This document shows positions 23,878 to 33,908 of a DNA stretch of 64,000 nucleotides, one piece after another. Location of the stretch: the NCBI GenBank assembly GCA_900169235.1, contig FWCC01000203.1, positions 62,001-126,000 on the forward strand, in the 5' to 3' direction. Numbering within the stretch: position 1 is the stretch's first letter; the number at the start of each line of letters is the position of its first letter. A program made the position numbers and the translations under genes. The DNA comes from Zarea fungicola (Eukaryota > Ascomycota > Sordariomycetes > Hypocreales > Cordycipitaceae). The notes under the pieces were generated by a model. That model was given only the letters and a program-made list of their open reading frames with translations. It did no database searches and had not been told where the DNA came from.

Positions 23878-25127
23878 CTACCGGGTTTTCTTGCTTCCTG
23901 CGTAGTCGTTGGTGTCTGTGCCGGCGACAACCATGCCGTTCGGCAGCACCTTTTCCGTCTTGCGTACGTGGGCCAAGAAGAATGGGTACGCAATGTCGCA
24001 AGCAAACGTAGGTACCATGATGATGTAGGACAACGGATGGAAAATGAAGCCGTGAGCCTCGGGCCAGTACCACCATAGTAAACCGCACGTCACTGGAAGG
24101 CCTAAGACTGAGCCCGCAAATCGACAGAACCTAGAAGCAAATTTGACAAAGGCATGTTAGGTCCAGACTCTTTTTTTCTCGCCACTTGTTCCTCATTTTT
24201 TCGTTCAATTTCGCTTGTGAATGGCGCTCGGGTACAGTTCCAGCCAGGGTGAGCACCCTGGTTATAAAACCCCAATCAGACGCTTGACCGTTGGATCGGT
24301 AACCAATACCCATCATCTAGCATTCGCAAAGGGCCGAAAGCGCCAGAAATTAACGCACACAGTGCGAGGGAAAGGGTTATTTTCATTCTTTATCCATACA
24401 CCCTCTCAAAAACCCTGATGCTGGTCGAATTTGAAATTGAGGCGCTGAGGCCGGCATCTGGAGAAGTGTGGAGGGTTTGACAAGGCGTTTCTGTTGGGGG
24501 CAGAACAAGACAAGACAAAGACAGGGAAAGACAGAAGAACAAAACGTACCAAATTCCGTAGCTTTGGCCACCTGAGTGACCCCGCTGCAGAAGCATGGCC
24601 AGGCAGCCAACACTCAACACCATTTGCGCCGCGCCGGCCGACCACCACGCCAACTCAGTGGTATCTCTCGCCTCGGCTCCGAACCACGTCTTGCCGTCCT
24701 TGTTGCCGTGGCCTCGGTGCGGTACCTCGAGCCACCACTGGGCAAAGAGAAAGTTGGCGCCGAGGCCGCACGCGAAAATGGTGGCGAGCACGAGGCTAAT
24801 GTTGTGGGCGACCATGGGGCTCGTCGCAAAGGAGTACCTGGCCTTGGTCAGGGTCACGTAGAGGACACCCATGTCAAAGATGAGCCATAGGATGAAGCCG
24901 GCGAGCTCGGTCGGCATCTCGGTGACGTAAAATGCAAAGACAACCTCCCAGGCAATGTTGATGCCGAGCGCAAATAGCGGCATGGGCGTCGCGTGCGTCT
25001 GCAGCGCGCGGCGGACCATGAGCACGTAACATGCGAGCCAGAAGCAGACGCCTGCGCTGAGGAAGTAGGTTGATGCAGGGACGAGCCATGTTGGCGCTGA
25101 GGGTGGTGGCACATCGGACGATCCCAT
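23878..25127 (-). CDS. PaxB-like integral-membrane terpene cyclase family protein
   Basis: Two exons: 24550-25127 and 23878-24130. The 419-nt intron has donor GTACGT, branch CCTAACATG and acceptor TTCTAG. The spliced product is 276 residues. It is strongly hydrophobic with about seven membrane segments. It carries NIAWEVVFAFY (Glu61), FILWLIFDMGVLYV, WWYWPEAHGFIFHP and CDIAYPFFLAHVRKTE (Asp238). This layout is that of the small membrane cyclases typified by PaxB, in which an early Glu and a late Asp are proposed acid residues for cyclising epoxidised prenyl chains. Many fungal members are orphans of unknown substrate. The start at 25127 (MGSSDVPP) is chosen because the in-frame extension to 25373 has no domain. 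No prenyltransferase or FAD epoxidase is adjacent; the divergent neighbour is an alpha/beta hydrolase. Confidence 0.75.
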
Positions 25128-25784
25128 TGCGTTTTGGGGGTTGAACCGAGTCTTGACGAAAAGTTGATATGGTGATACTTTGGTGTCCCGCCCTACTGGC
25201 GATGTCCCGACTCCTTTATTGGAGACGATGGAGTTTGCAGGCGTTGAACTCCACGCGTAAGCCACGGGTCGTTCCGAGACAAAAGGCAAATCGGCAAGCT
25301 GTTCGATTTCAAAAGCTTTGCTCCAAAAGTAACAAGTCGAGAGCTGTAAACATGTTTCGCCAGTAGCGACCAACTAACTACTTATGTGGCCACTGTTGAA
25401 TTTAATTCCTTTTTGTCCGGTTGAACCGGCATTCGTGTAACTTCGGAGCTTACAGTCTGCCAAACGCGCCTTTTACACATCCAGGGTAGGTAGTAAGATT
25501 CGAGATGTTCGCTACCTGGGTAACCGTAGCCGAGAAGCAGGAATCGATTTTTTTGATCGAACAAGAGAATGATTTTAAAGGAAAAAATTCCCTTCAGCTG
25601 CGTAGTCTTTTGCTTCTCAGTCATTCATTTAGAAACCTTGGCGCAATGGTGGCTTACACATGCCCAGCAGCTGCCGACTGTCATTGGGCGCTAGATGGGT
25701 TGACGCGCCTAACGCTGGGTGGACACGCCTTTGCTTCAACACCATAACATCATATGCATCACATGCATCATTACGCAAATCGAA
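25128..25784. promoter_or_regulatory. shared divergent promoter region
   Basis: This 657-bp interval separates the start codons of the membrane cyclase gene (minus) and the hydrolase gene (plus) and must carry both promoters. I see no striking operator. An inverted CCAAT box (ATTGG) occurs at about 25217. Confidence 0.5.
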
Positions 25785-27212
25785 ATGACATCCGAATCAT
25801 TCTTCGCTGACTCTCGGTTCAGCCAGGAGTTTCTTATTCCGGCCAACACAATCCGCGGCCGCTCTACGCCTCTCAAAATATCGTACGCCGATTTTGGATA
25901 TCGGAATGAGAACAACACGGAGGACGAAAACGTCTTCCTCTTCTTCCCGCCTTTGTTAGGTAGTCGCTGGATGCACACGGCAAAAGATGAATTTGCCAAA
26001 CGTCACAAGATCAGAATAATCGTTGTTGAGCGCCCTGGATACGGCGGCACGGATGAAGTTGAGCTACAAGATAGATTACAGGTCTGGCAAGGTACGCGTC
26101 CTTTTATATACACTACAATACAGGAACGAGGCTGGAGGCGGATCGCAAATGTATATCAACTAACATTTACAATATACTTGGTAGATGCCATACCGATGCT
26201 CTTGGCCCATTTAAACATTAAACGTGTATCGGTAGGCTGCCATAGCGCCGGCACCGTATACGCGCTCGATTTTATCCTGCACCACCCAGAGTATCTGCAC
26301 CCCACGCAGCCATACCTGGCAATTGCCGGCCCTTGGATCCCGCCGTCCAAGTCAGGCGTCATTGGGATGCGAATCGTGCAGAGTTTGCCGTCGGCCGTGA
26401 TTGGCAAGACCGACGGGTTCCTCGGCTTCATGCACAGCACCGTCAATCCCGCCATCGGCACGGCTACGAGCGCTGTCTCGAGCCTCGTGTCTCTTTTTGC
26501 GACGCGCAAGTCACCCCTTGCGTCGGACGCTGCCGAGACCGAGGGCGAGAAGGAGATGCGCATGCGCCCCGACTTGTTGAAAAAGGCGTACAGTGGCAAA
26601 TTGAACGGCATGGGCGCCGACGCTGTGCTGATGATGAGCAAGGTGCCTGCTGCTGCCACCGCCAGCGATGACGACCAAACCGGTAGCGGCGGGTTCGTTG
26701 CTGGCTGGAGTGACTGGGGCAACTATGAAGCATATGTCCCGCGCCTGGTGGAGGCGATGCGCGTGGCGAAGCGCAAACTGACTGTGCATGCGTTTCATGC
26801 GGAGACTGATTCCATGGTGGGAGACTATGGCGACCTGGGGTCGACGTGGTTTGATGGGTGCTGGGCAAAGGAGCGATGCGGTGACGGCGTGATTACGTAT
26901 GAATCGAGTTGTGTAGATGACTCTGATCATGACTTGGTGTGGAGTATCAAATTTGGAGTTGCTGGCAAGGTGTTTGGTCACATTGTCCATATTGGTCAAA
27001 AGGGGGAAGACGAAGCAGTGACAGTCGCGGAAGCGCAGAACATAGAGGATAAAGAAGGGAAACTACCAGTCGCGGAACCACCTAGGATGGGGGACAAAGA
27101 CGAAGAACTGTCAGTCGTGGAACCGCCTAAGACGGAGGACAAAGATGAAGTGTCAGTCAGGGACACGGCAAAGACAGAGGAAGAGAAGCCTGCGACTGAG
27201 CTGCCCAATTGA
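25785..27212 (+). CDS. alpha/beta hydrolase
   Basis: An alpha/beta-hydrolase-fold protein of 444 residues after splicing. The frame is open through a 93-nt intron (26092-26184: donor GTACGC, branch CAACTAACA, acceptor TGGTAG), which would otherwise insert 31 residues; removal gives LQVWQDAIPMLLAHLNIKRV, the normal spacing. Visible motifs are FPPLLGSRWMH (oxyanion region), VVERPGYGGTD, and nucleophile elbow SVGCHSAGT with Ser123. An acid/His pair may lie in HAETDSMVGDYGD and DDSDHDLVW. The start at 25785 (MTSESFFAD) is preferred to the in-frame extension to 25719. The last 60 residues are charged imperfect repeats (VAEPPRMGDKDEE, VVEPPKTEDKDE) and probably disordered. The substrate is unknown; the gene is divergent from the PaxB-like gene, so a role on the same metabolite is possible but unproven. 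Confidence 0.82.
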   Translation: MTSESFFADSRFSQEFLIPANTIRGRSTPLKISYADFGYRNENNTEDENVFLFFPPLLGSRWMHTAKDEFAKRHKIRIIVVERPGYGGTDEVELQDRLQVWQGTRPFIYTTIQERGWRRIANVYQLTFTIYLVDAIPMLLAHLNIKRVSVGCHSAGTVYALDFILHHPEYLHPTQPYLAIAGPWIPPSKSGVIGMRIVQSLPSAVIGKTDGFLGFMHSTVNPAIGTATSAVSSLVSLFATRKSPLASDAAETEGEKEMRMRPDLLKKAYSGKLNGMGADAVLMMSKVPAAATASDDDQTGSGGFVAGWSDWGNYEAYVPRLVEAMRVAKRKLTVHAFHAETDSMVGDYGDLGSTWFDGCWAKERCGDGVITYESSCVDDSDHDLVWSIKFGVAGKVFGHIVHIGQKGEDEAVTVAEAQNIEDKEGKLPVAEPPRMGDKDEELSVVEPPKTEDKDEVSVRDTAKTEEEKPATELPN

Positions 27213-29097
27213 AACGACTCCGTAGTAACGGCGGGGCCAATGCAAAATGTGGTACATATTGACTAACGTAAATAGGGATAATTAATTTGTAAATGAAGAG
27301 CATATATAAAGAAATGCAGAGGACGAAGAAGGTACTGATTTTGCTACAGTGGCGGTGGCGAGTCGTGGTTGTAACGACGCATATATAGATGGCCGCGTGT
27401 AGAGGTAGAAAATTACTGCGACTTGAGATCATGTATTAGATGTAGAGATCTGTATTGAGTATTCTAGAGGATTATTTGGCCCAACAACTTGTTTGGCTAC
27501 TGTATCGTCGCCATCATCTGCAGTGGCTTGGCGGCCACTTTCATCAGTTGAACTCGGGCGTGCCAATATTGTAATATTGTTCTACGGGAGCAGAAACTCG
27601 GATTTAACGCGCAATTTCTGCAGTCAGAGCTTACATTGCGATGTTTAGTGGCCAGGCCATCCTTATACAGGTGCACAACACACACGAAGAAGGAAAATAA
27701 GTCTAGGCTCCATCTCAAAAAAAAGTAATCACACGGTAGAGATGGCGGCGCCCCCGATCGTAGTCTCGAGTCGCTTTCCATTTAATCTGTCACTCTACGT
27801 TCTTGACAAATTTCTGATGAGCCAGCACTCGGGTTGGTAGCCTCGGCTGGCTAACAGCCTCTTCTATGGACAACGCACTGCGTTGACAGAGTCGGCGAAC
27901 CGAGTCGGTGATTTGCCGATAGTGGTGTCAAAATTCAATGGTCGGATAAGCTTGCATGCTTACAAGTTATCCCGCTCTGTGGTAATTTGCCGGCGTGCAA
28001 GCGTATCCTGCCTCCCGTGCGCATCTAGTCGGAGGCGAGTACTATTCGTGCATAGTTAGTAACCAAGGTGCAAACTCGGCGACTGCCATTTTTTAGCCCA
28101 GCCCATCCTTTTGTGATGGCTGTTTGCTATGCTGCTCTCTTTTTCCCATCTCATGGTAGTTACTCTACCGTCAGCACAGAAGCATGTGAGTGGGAGGACG
28201 GGAGTGTGGTGGAACCCGCTAGTTACTGGTTAACTACTAGTAAAGCAAACTACTCAGAGGAGCTTATTCGCTAGTGCACCACCACGACGAAGATGGCCCG
28301 GGGAAGGGAGAAGAAGAAAGTGGCGCTTACCGAAAACAGCTCAACATGTAAGAGTTTGTTCGATGCGATTTGACTTTTTGGCTGCTCCGGGTCATCTGGG
28401 CTGGCGCCTTGGGCTTCTTTGCGTCCATGCAGCTTGTAGCTTGGCTTGGGAGGAGGAGAGGAAGGGTCATGCTGTCCAGACCCCTCTTCTGCGGCATTAG
28501 CATGTAAACTCGACATGAGCATCATCAGGCCCCTGGATTATAGCTCGCACGCATTTTTGCCTCGGAACCAGTCTTGCCGTCAATCTCGGGGACTTTCATC
28601 GCTTCCATCTCATTGCTTGCTGCCGCAGCGACTCTTGGGCGGGCGGGTGTAGTTTTTTCCCCAGAAGCTGGCCCCTCGGGGCGGGCGAACAGTGGATTTT
28701 GGTATCGAGAGGTTGGCCTCTCAGAGAGGATCAGAAGACGGGGTGTCCCCACAAAAGCGGTTTGCATAGGGGTCGAGAGGCCATCATCCTTCGCTCACTA
28801 CTCCTTACAGCGCAGTCATTGCAGTGGTAGTGCCCGTGAGTCCGCTGGCCAAGTTCTGCTACTCACCAACAAGCTGAGCAGCGCCGCTGTCAAGGAAGTG
28901 GGTCCCGGCTCACAGCTTCCAGCTTCCAGCTCCCAAGGGCCCCTGCAGCTCCCGGGGGGCGGACCCCAGCCAGTGGAAGCTTTGCCCCAGCACCAGCCAG
29001 TCGCACTGCAGGTTTAGCAAGGCTAATAAGGCTAACAAAAAAAAAAAAAACTTCTCGGGGGCCACCAGCAGCACCAGAAGCCCAAGCACAAGCCGCC
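27213..29097. other. intergenic and long leader of RXT3
   Basis: No gene is supported. Frames at 28271-28525 and 28574-29017 are low-complexity without domains. GC content rises towards the RXT3 start, and an A run at 29038-29050 lies about 50 bases before its ATG. The RXT3 promoter and 5' leader probably occupy the last kilobase. Confidence 0.5.
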
Positions 29098-32000
29098 ATG
29101 GATTCCAGGCACCACCACCGCCTGCAACTGCAACAGCCACCGCCGTCGCTCGTCACCGCAACTGCTGCACCTACACCAACGGCGCATCATCAGCACGCCG
29201 CCCACAGCTTCCCCGGAGCTGGTGCCTCAACGTCCTTTCATCAAGTTGCTGTGTCGCCTGCCTCGCCGCCATCTTCAGAAACCGTGTTTGCTTCTCCTGA
29301 TCGCTACTACTTTGAGCCTACGCACTCGCACTCACAACCGCAGCAGCACCCGCACCCGCACCCGCCGCCACTGCGCCGCCAGTCCGACACGGCGTATCTC
29401 GCAGCATCGCGCCCCGATCCATCCACTCTCCTCCATCGACACACGAGCTCTGCGTCACTGCCATCCGTACGGGACCTTGGTGCTGGCCGCGCCATGCCGC
29501 CTCCGACCCAGACACCGCCGCCGCATCTGGGGCAGCAACATCAACCGCCGCATCACCAACATAGTCACAGCGCTGGCAGCTATGGTCCGCCTCCGTCTAG
29601 ACCGCCCGCCGGCGTAGGCCCGCCACCTCCCAGCTCCTTTGCCGCTGGGAGAGATTTGCCCGCCCTGAGCTCCCTCACGCGATCCTCACCTGGTGTTGGC
29701 AGCTCCATGTCGATATCGTCCATGCTGGGCGGGCCTCCTTCCGCCTCACGCGACTCGCAGCCTCCCCCGGCGCACTACTCACCGCACTCTGCCCCCCCGA
29801 CGGCGTCTGCCTCCCAGTACGCCCAATCAATGCATGCATCGCCCCGAATGCATTCGGCCTCTTCCGAATATAACCCTTTCCGCCGCCCGCAGACACCGGA
29901 TCATCAGCGCAACTATGATCCCCGGCCTGGCGCCGCTCCGTCTCCCCGTGGTCACTATGCGGCGACATCGACTACCCCCGACGCCCAAAGATTTAATAAT
30001 ACGCCGCAGTCTTTCCACGTCAGACATCCATCTGCACCGGCCGAGTCGGGGAGGGATACAGGCAGAATGTCGGCTGGGCCACCAAATACGCCAGGTACTG
30101 CGACCAATCAACCCAAGACATTTAGCAACATGCCGCGACCAATGGACTTGGGCCGCGCTCCCCAGGACGACCCCTATGCACGGCGCGAAGACCCCCGTCA
30201 CGGTGTAGACTACCTAGACCGTAATGCTCAGCGACACTATCCGTTTGATGACCGGTACCGACTCGAGCGAGACAGACAGCCCGCTGCCGCTGAGCAACGG
30301 GAGCGAGACGCCAGGGAGCACTCCTATGCTAGCGGTGGTGGAGAAGCGCGCCACGGCCCGCCAGAGCTCAACCCCCGAAACCAACCACCCTATTCGAGAC
30401 AAGCAGAACCTGCCGATCGCCGCGAACCTCGCGACCAACATTGGGGCCGCCAGGGGCCTGATCATAACTATCGAGCGCCCATGGACCAACAGCGTGGTCC
30501 TCATCCCGACTACCCTCCTACCTCGGGGCCTTACCCGCAACATGGTCCTGCTTACCAAAGCGCGCCGCCACCGCCGCCGGCAGACCGTTACACACCCACT
30601 TCACACCCGCATCCCCAACAAGCCGGCCAGACGACTGGCCCTCCACAGTCCTACGATTCTCCCGATCGAGCGACGCTGGACCGTTTGCACCCTGGCGCCA
30701 GACCTCGCGAGGACCAGCACCAGCAACAACCCGGCTATCATAATCCCCCCCATGGGCCAGCGTCATACGATCCTGCCCGGCAGCGAAATGGAGAGGATCC
30801 GGGCAGCCACATTCATCAACGCAACTTGCTAGGCGTGCAAGAGATGAACCGCAAAGGACGAATGTCGCCTCTGCCCCAGGCTGTCCAGGGAGTGCAGCCA
30901 CAACAGCCGGGACCTGCGGGTGAGCCCGGCATCAAGAGTGAGTTTGGACGCATGTTTGCTGGCATCGGCAGCGGCGTTGGCAACATGGGCGCTTCCAGCC
31001 CCATCACTTCAGCACCCAGCGGACAGGCGGGATCTGGGTCGTTTTCTAAGCGCGAGGACGATGAGACGGCAGCCGATGGTGCCAAGGTCCCTAAACCAAG
31101 AAGAAGAAAGCTCAAGGACGAAGCCGACAAGCCGGATGACGAAAATTCTGGCAGAGGAACTCCTAGTGGACGCGGAGCAAAGCGCACCAAGGGACATCAT
31201 CATCATCAGTATGTTTTAAATTAGCCACGCTATTTGTTTTTTTTTCCTTTAGCATCCGACTGACCGAAGACTAGTCACCATCACCACCACCATCACGCCC
31301 CAGATTCTGTCTCATCGCCCTTGGTTGGCATCACGCCACTGAAGGGTGGCAAGGCTACTACCCCAACGGAATTTACAGGGGACAAGGCGTTTGCTGCAGC
31401 ACATCACCACCATCATCATCATCATCACCACCAAGGTCGATCCGCCCAAAGCTCAACTCCACAGCCCCGAGAAGTACCGGCACCCATTATCCCACCAAAG
31501 ACAAAGACGCTTGTCTCCTCAAAAGCTGTACTGGATTCGGTGTCGCACAAACCCCGGCACCACCTTGGAGACTTTGTTTACGAGACCGAGATCAAGACGG
31601 GCAGACTCGTTCCAAGAACAACAACTAACCGCGGTTTTTCTTCGACGCCTAAACCACTACCGCTAGATCGAATCAAGGGCAAAGAGAATAGCATTCTCAC
31701 CGTCAAGGTGCCGCGCGTGCACCTGACGCCAGTAGCAAGAGAGGAAATCACATCAAGAGCCTTCTTGTGGGGTACGGACGTTTATACCGATGACTCGGAT
31801 GTCGTTGCCGCCTGCATCCATGCAGGTTGGATTATGGGAGAGTGGACCGAGGATGTTGACACAACCATGCTGAGCCTGGACAACAAGGTTGACGGCGCCA
31901 AGGAATCCAAGAAACCACCAAAGACGACGGCGGAGGTGACGTCAGAAGGCATCATCTCAACCTTGCCCAAGTCTGGCCCGATGCCGATCCCCGCCAACCG

Positions 32001-32565
32001 CGATCTGCACATCAACATTATCATCACGTCCCGCCTCGTCAAGTACGCCGGCTGCACGCGCTATGGCATCACCAGCCGTGAATTTGGTGGCGAATTCGGT
32101 AGTCGGCACGCCGTGCACGACGGACTGAGTTACATGATTCACAGCATCCGATGGGTGGAAAACGGGGGGCAGGCACAGGCACGGCTCCGCGGCCAGGCGC
32201 GGCGCGATCGCATGCGCAAGGCCATGATGGAGGTGCATTCCAGCTTTGGCAACATTAGTGGCCAGGAACGCGAGCTCGAAAAGGAGCGCATTGCCAAGTT
32301 GCGAAGCGAGATTACAGGCAACTGGTGGAAGCAAGCCGAGGGGACAGATGCGGACACCGCGAATCACGACCAAGAGCGTGGCACAGCCGGCGGCGATGGC
32401 GACAAGGAAAACCACAACACCACGTCCAGCTCGGGTAATGGGGACGCCAAGTCTGCCGAGCAGACCAAGGTAGCTGTTGATAAGGATGTGGAAATGGGTG
32501 AAGGTACTCCTGACGAGACGAAAGCAAACGACGCAGATGGAAAGGCGCAGCAACTGGCGGTCTAG
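29098..32565 (+). CDS. RXT3: Rxt3-family subunit of the Rpd3L histone deacetylase complex
   Basis: Exons 29098-31208 and 31275-32565; the 66-nt intron has donor GTATGT, branch GACTGACC and acceptor GACTAG. The product is 1133 residues. The N-terminal 630 residues are disordered and rich in Pro, His, Gln and Ser, with many PPP and HQ tracts. A basic patch (KPRRRKLKDE) precedes a 12-His run made by the splice junction; a second run of 10 His lies in exon 2. The conserved Rxt3 domain follows: VPRVHL, SRAFLWGTDVYTDDSDVV, AACIHAGWI and RDLHINIIITSRLVKYAGC. The C-terminus is charged with a coiled-coil-like stretch (QERELEKERIAKLRSEI). In yeast Rxt3 belongs to the large Rpd3 complex, which represses transcription by deacetylating promoter histones. 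Assignment rests on the domain, so it is confident; the low-complexity N-terminus is typical of filamentous fungi. Confidence 0.9.
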
Positions 32566-33097
32566 AAATCTAGATCAAATGTACCATCATTTACGGCCGT
32601 GGAGTTTTTTTTTTTTTGCTCGTTGAAAAAATCTCTTCTTTTTATCTTTCTTCTACCTGCTAGGTCTTGGCTTGGGATGATTGGGCGCAGAAATTTTGTT
32701 TTAGTTGGGCAAACGGCACACGATATGCTGGGACATGACTGGAAGAATTATCTTTTCGCGTGGTGTATTTCCTAGTTGATTTGCTTTGATAGTTTTTTTT
32801 ACTTTTATTTTTGATACCAAGCGTATGACATGTTGTGTATATAATACAATACAAAGAAAAAGATGCACATCCTTCCTCCTTGAAGATGCCTTGTTGTACA
32901 CGGCCGCTCTTCACGGCCAATAAATATCGAGTAAAAGCAAAAGAGACAAATGTATCCCAATTGCGACGTTTTCTTGGTCGGCTGCTTATTCTCTTTCCAA
33001 CTTCACACTGGAGGTAGGATTCTGTAATGATTGTTCGACCTGCGCATGTTGGTCCTCGTCCAATCATCCCCCCCCCCCCCCNNTCCCCCCCCATTCT
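32566..33097. other. convergent intergenic with assembly gap
   Basis: The 3' regions of RXT3 and the minus-strand SDH assembly factor gene. AT-rich, with T runs at 32606-32617 and 32791-32798. No gene is seen. It ends in the C run and N gap listed separately. Confidence 0.5.
33068..33092. repeat. poly-C run with two undetermined bases
   Basis: About 21 C residues with NN at 33082-33083 and one T. The true length is unknown; this is an assembly artefact or a hard-to-read homopolymer, only a few bases beyond the stop codon of the SDH assembly factor gene. Confidence 0.95.
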
Positions 33098-33541
33098 TCA
33101 GAAGTCCGTCACCTTGCCGTTATAACTCCAATCGCCACCGCTGCCCCATCGCAAAGGCTCATTCTTGGGCCCGCCGACCTCGCCCGTGCGCGGGTTCTTG
33201 TCGCCTTCGAATTCCGGCTTTGCGCCGCGGTACAGGCCGCCTCCCTCGTTGAGCTCCGACGACGTCGACGTGTTGACGGCGCCGGCGGATTCGGTCGCCG
33301 GCGCTTCGGGCTGAAAGGCGGACGACACCTCTGCTTCGCGCTGTAGGCGCTCAAACTCGGCCTGCTCCTTGGCCGGCAACTTGGGGGGTCCCGGCTGGGA
33401 GGTGAAGCTGGAAGCCAGTCGGCGTGTTCGGAGGACGGATACGGGTAGTAGGCGGCGAGCAGCTGTGGCGGTGGCCGAGGTGGAGGAGGCGGCGGCCAAG
33501 GCTTGTGCGGCGATGCGTCTAGTGGATATACGTGCGTACAT
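33098..33541 (-). CDS. SDH8: succinate dehydrogenase assembly factor 4 (Sdh8, DUF1674)
   Basis: A 147-residue single-exon protein. The N-terminus (MYARISTRRIAAQALAAASS, followed by RRLLPVSVLRTRRLASS) is Arg/Ala/Ser-rich without acids, as in a mitochondrial presequence. The C-terminus carries the conserved DUF1674 signature NPRTGEVGGPKNEPLRWG then GDWSYNGKVTDF. Family members (yeast Sdh8, human SDHAF4) bind flavinylated Sdh1 in the matrix and protect it until it joins Sdh2. The middle is variable and charged. It is divergent from the DUF3669 gene across 367 bp. Length and end motif fit the family well. Confidence 0.92.
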   Translation of the reverse strand: MYARISTRRIAAQALAAASSTSATATAARRLLPVSVLRTRRLASSFTSQPGPPKLPAKEQAEFERLQREAEVSSAFQPEAPATESAGAVNTSTSSELNEGGGLYRGAKPEFEGDKNPRTGEVGGPKNEPLRWGSGGDWSYNGKVTDF

Positions 33542-33908
33542 GGCTGTTTTTTTTGTGTCGATTTTCTTCTCGACTGTGCAAGGTGTGGTTTTGTGTGGTG
33601 ATGAAGTTGAAACTCCATCCGAGGCTACAAGCGGAAGCTCTCGGTGGTCTGGGGTTGGTGGGGGCCTGGCGCGAGTGGCATTACTAGGCAGAGCGGCTTT
33701 TTATACTTTTAACATCAGACGCCTCTTCAAGCCGAAAATCTTGATGGGTTTGAAACGAGAGTTTGCTTGCATGGAAATTCTTCCTTTTCCCAAGGTCTAT
33801 AAAATAGAGGTGTCTCCCAAGTTTCTAGACAGCCGGACAAAAAATACAACTAAAACGCAACCATTCAAGCAAACCACAATAATTAATACTCTAAACAAAT
33901 AATCTATC
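33542..33908. promoter_or_regulatory. shared divergent promoter region
   Basis: A 367-bp interval between the start codons of SDH8 and the DUF3669 gene; it holds both promoters. The part next to the DUF3669 gene is AT-rich (33835-33905). Confidence 0.5.

Noticed and set aside
28574..29017. 147-codon frame before RXT3
   Set aside because: Low complexity, in GC-rich leader sequence, without domain or good start context.
33369..33902. 177-codon plus-strand frame
   Set aside because: It is antisense to the well-supported SDH assembly factor gene and runs into its promoter.
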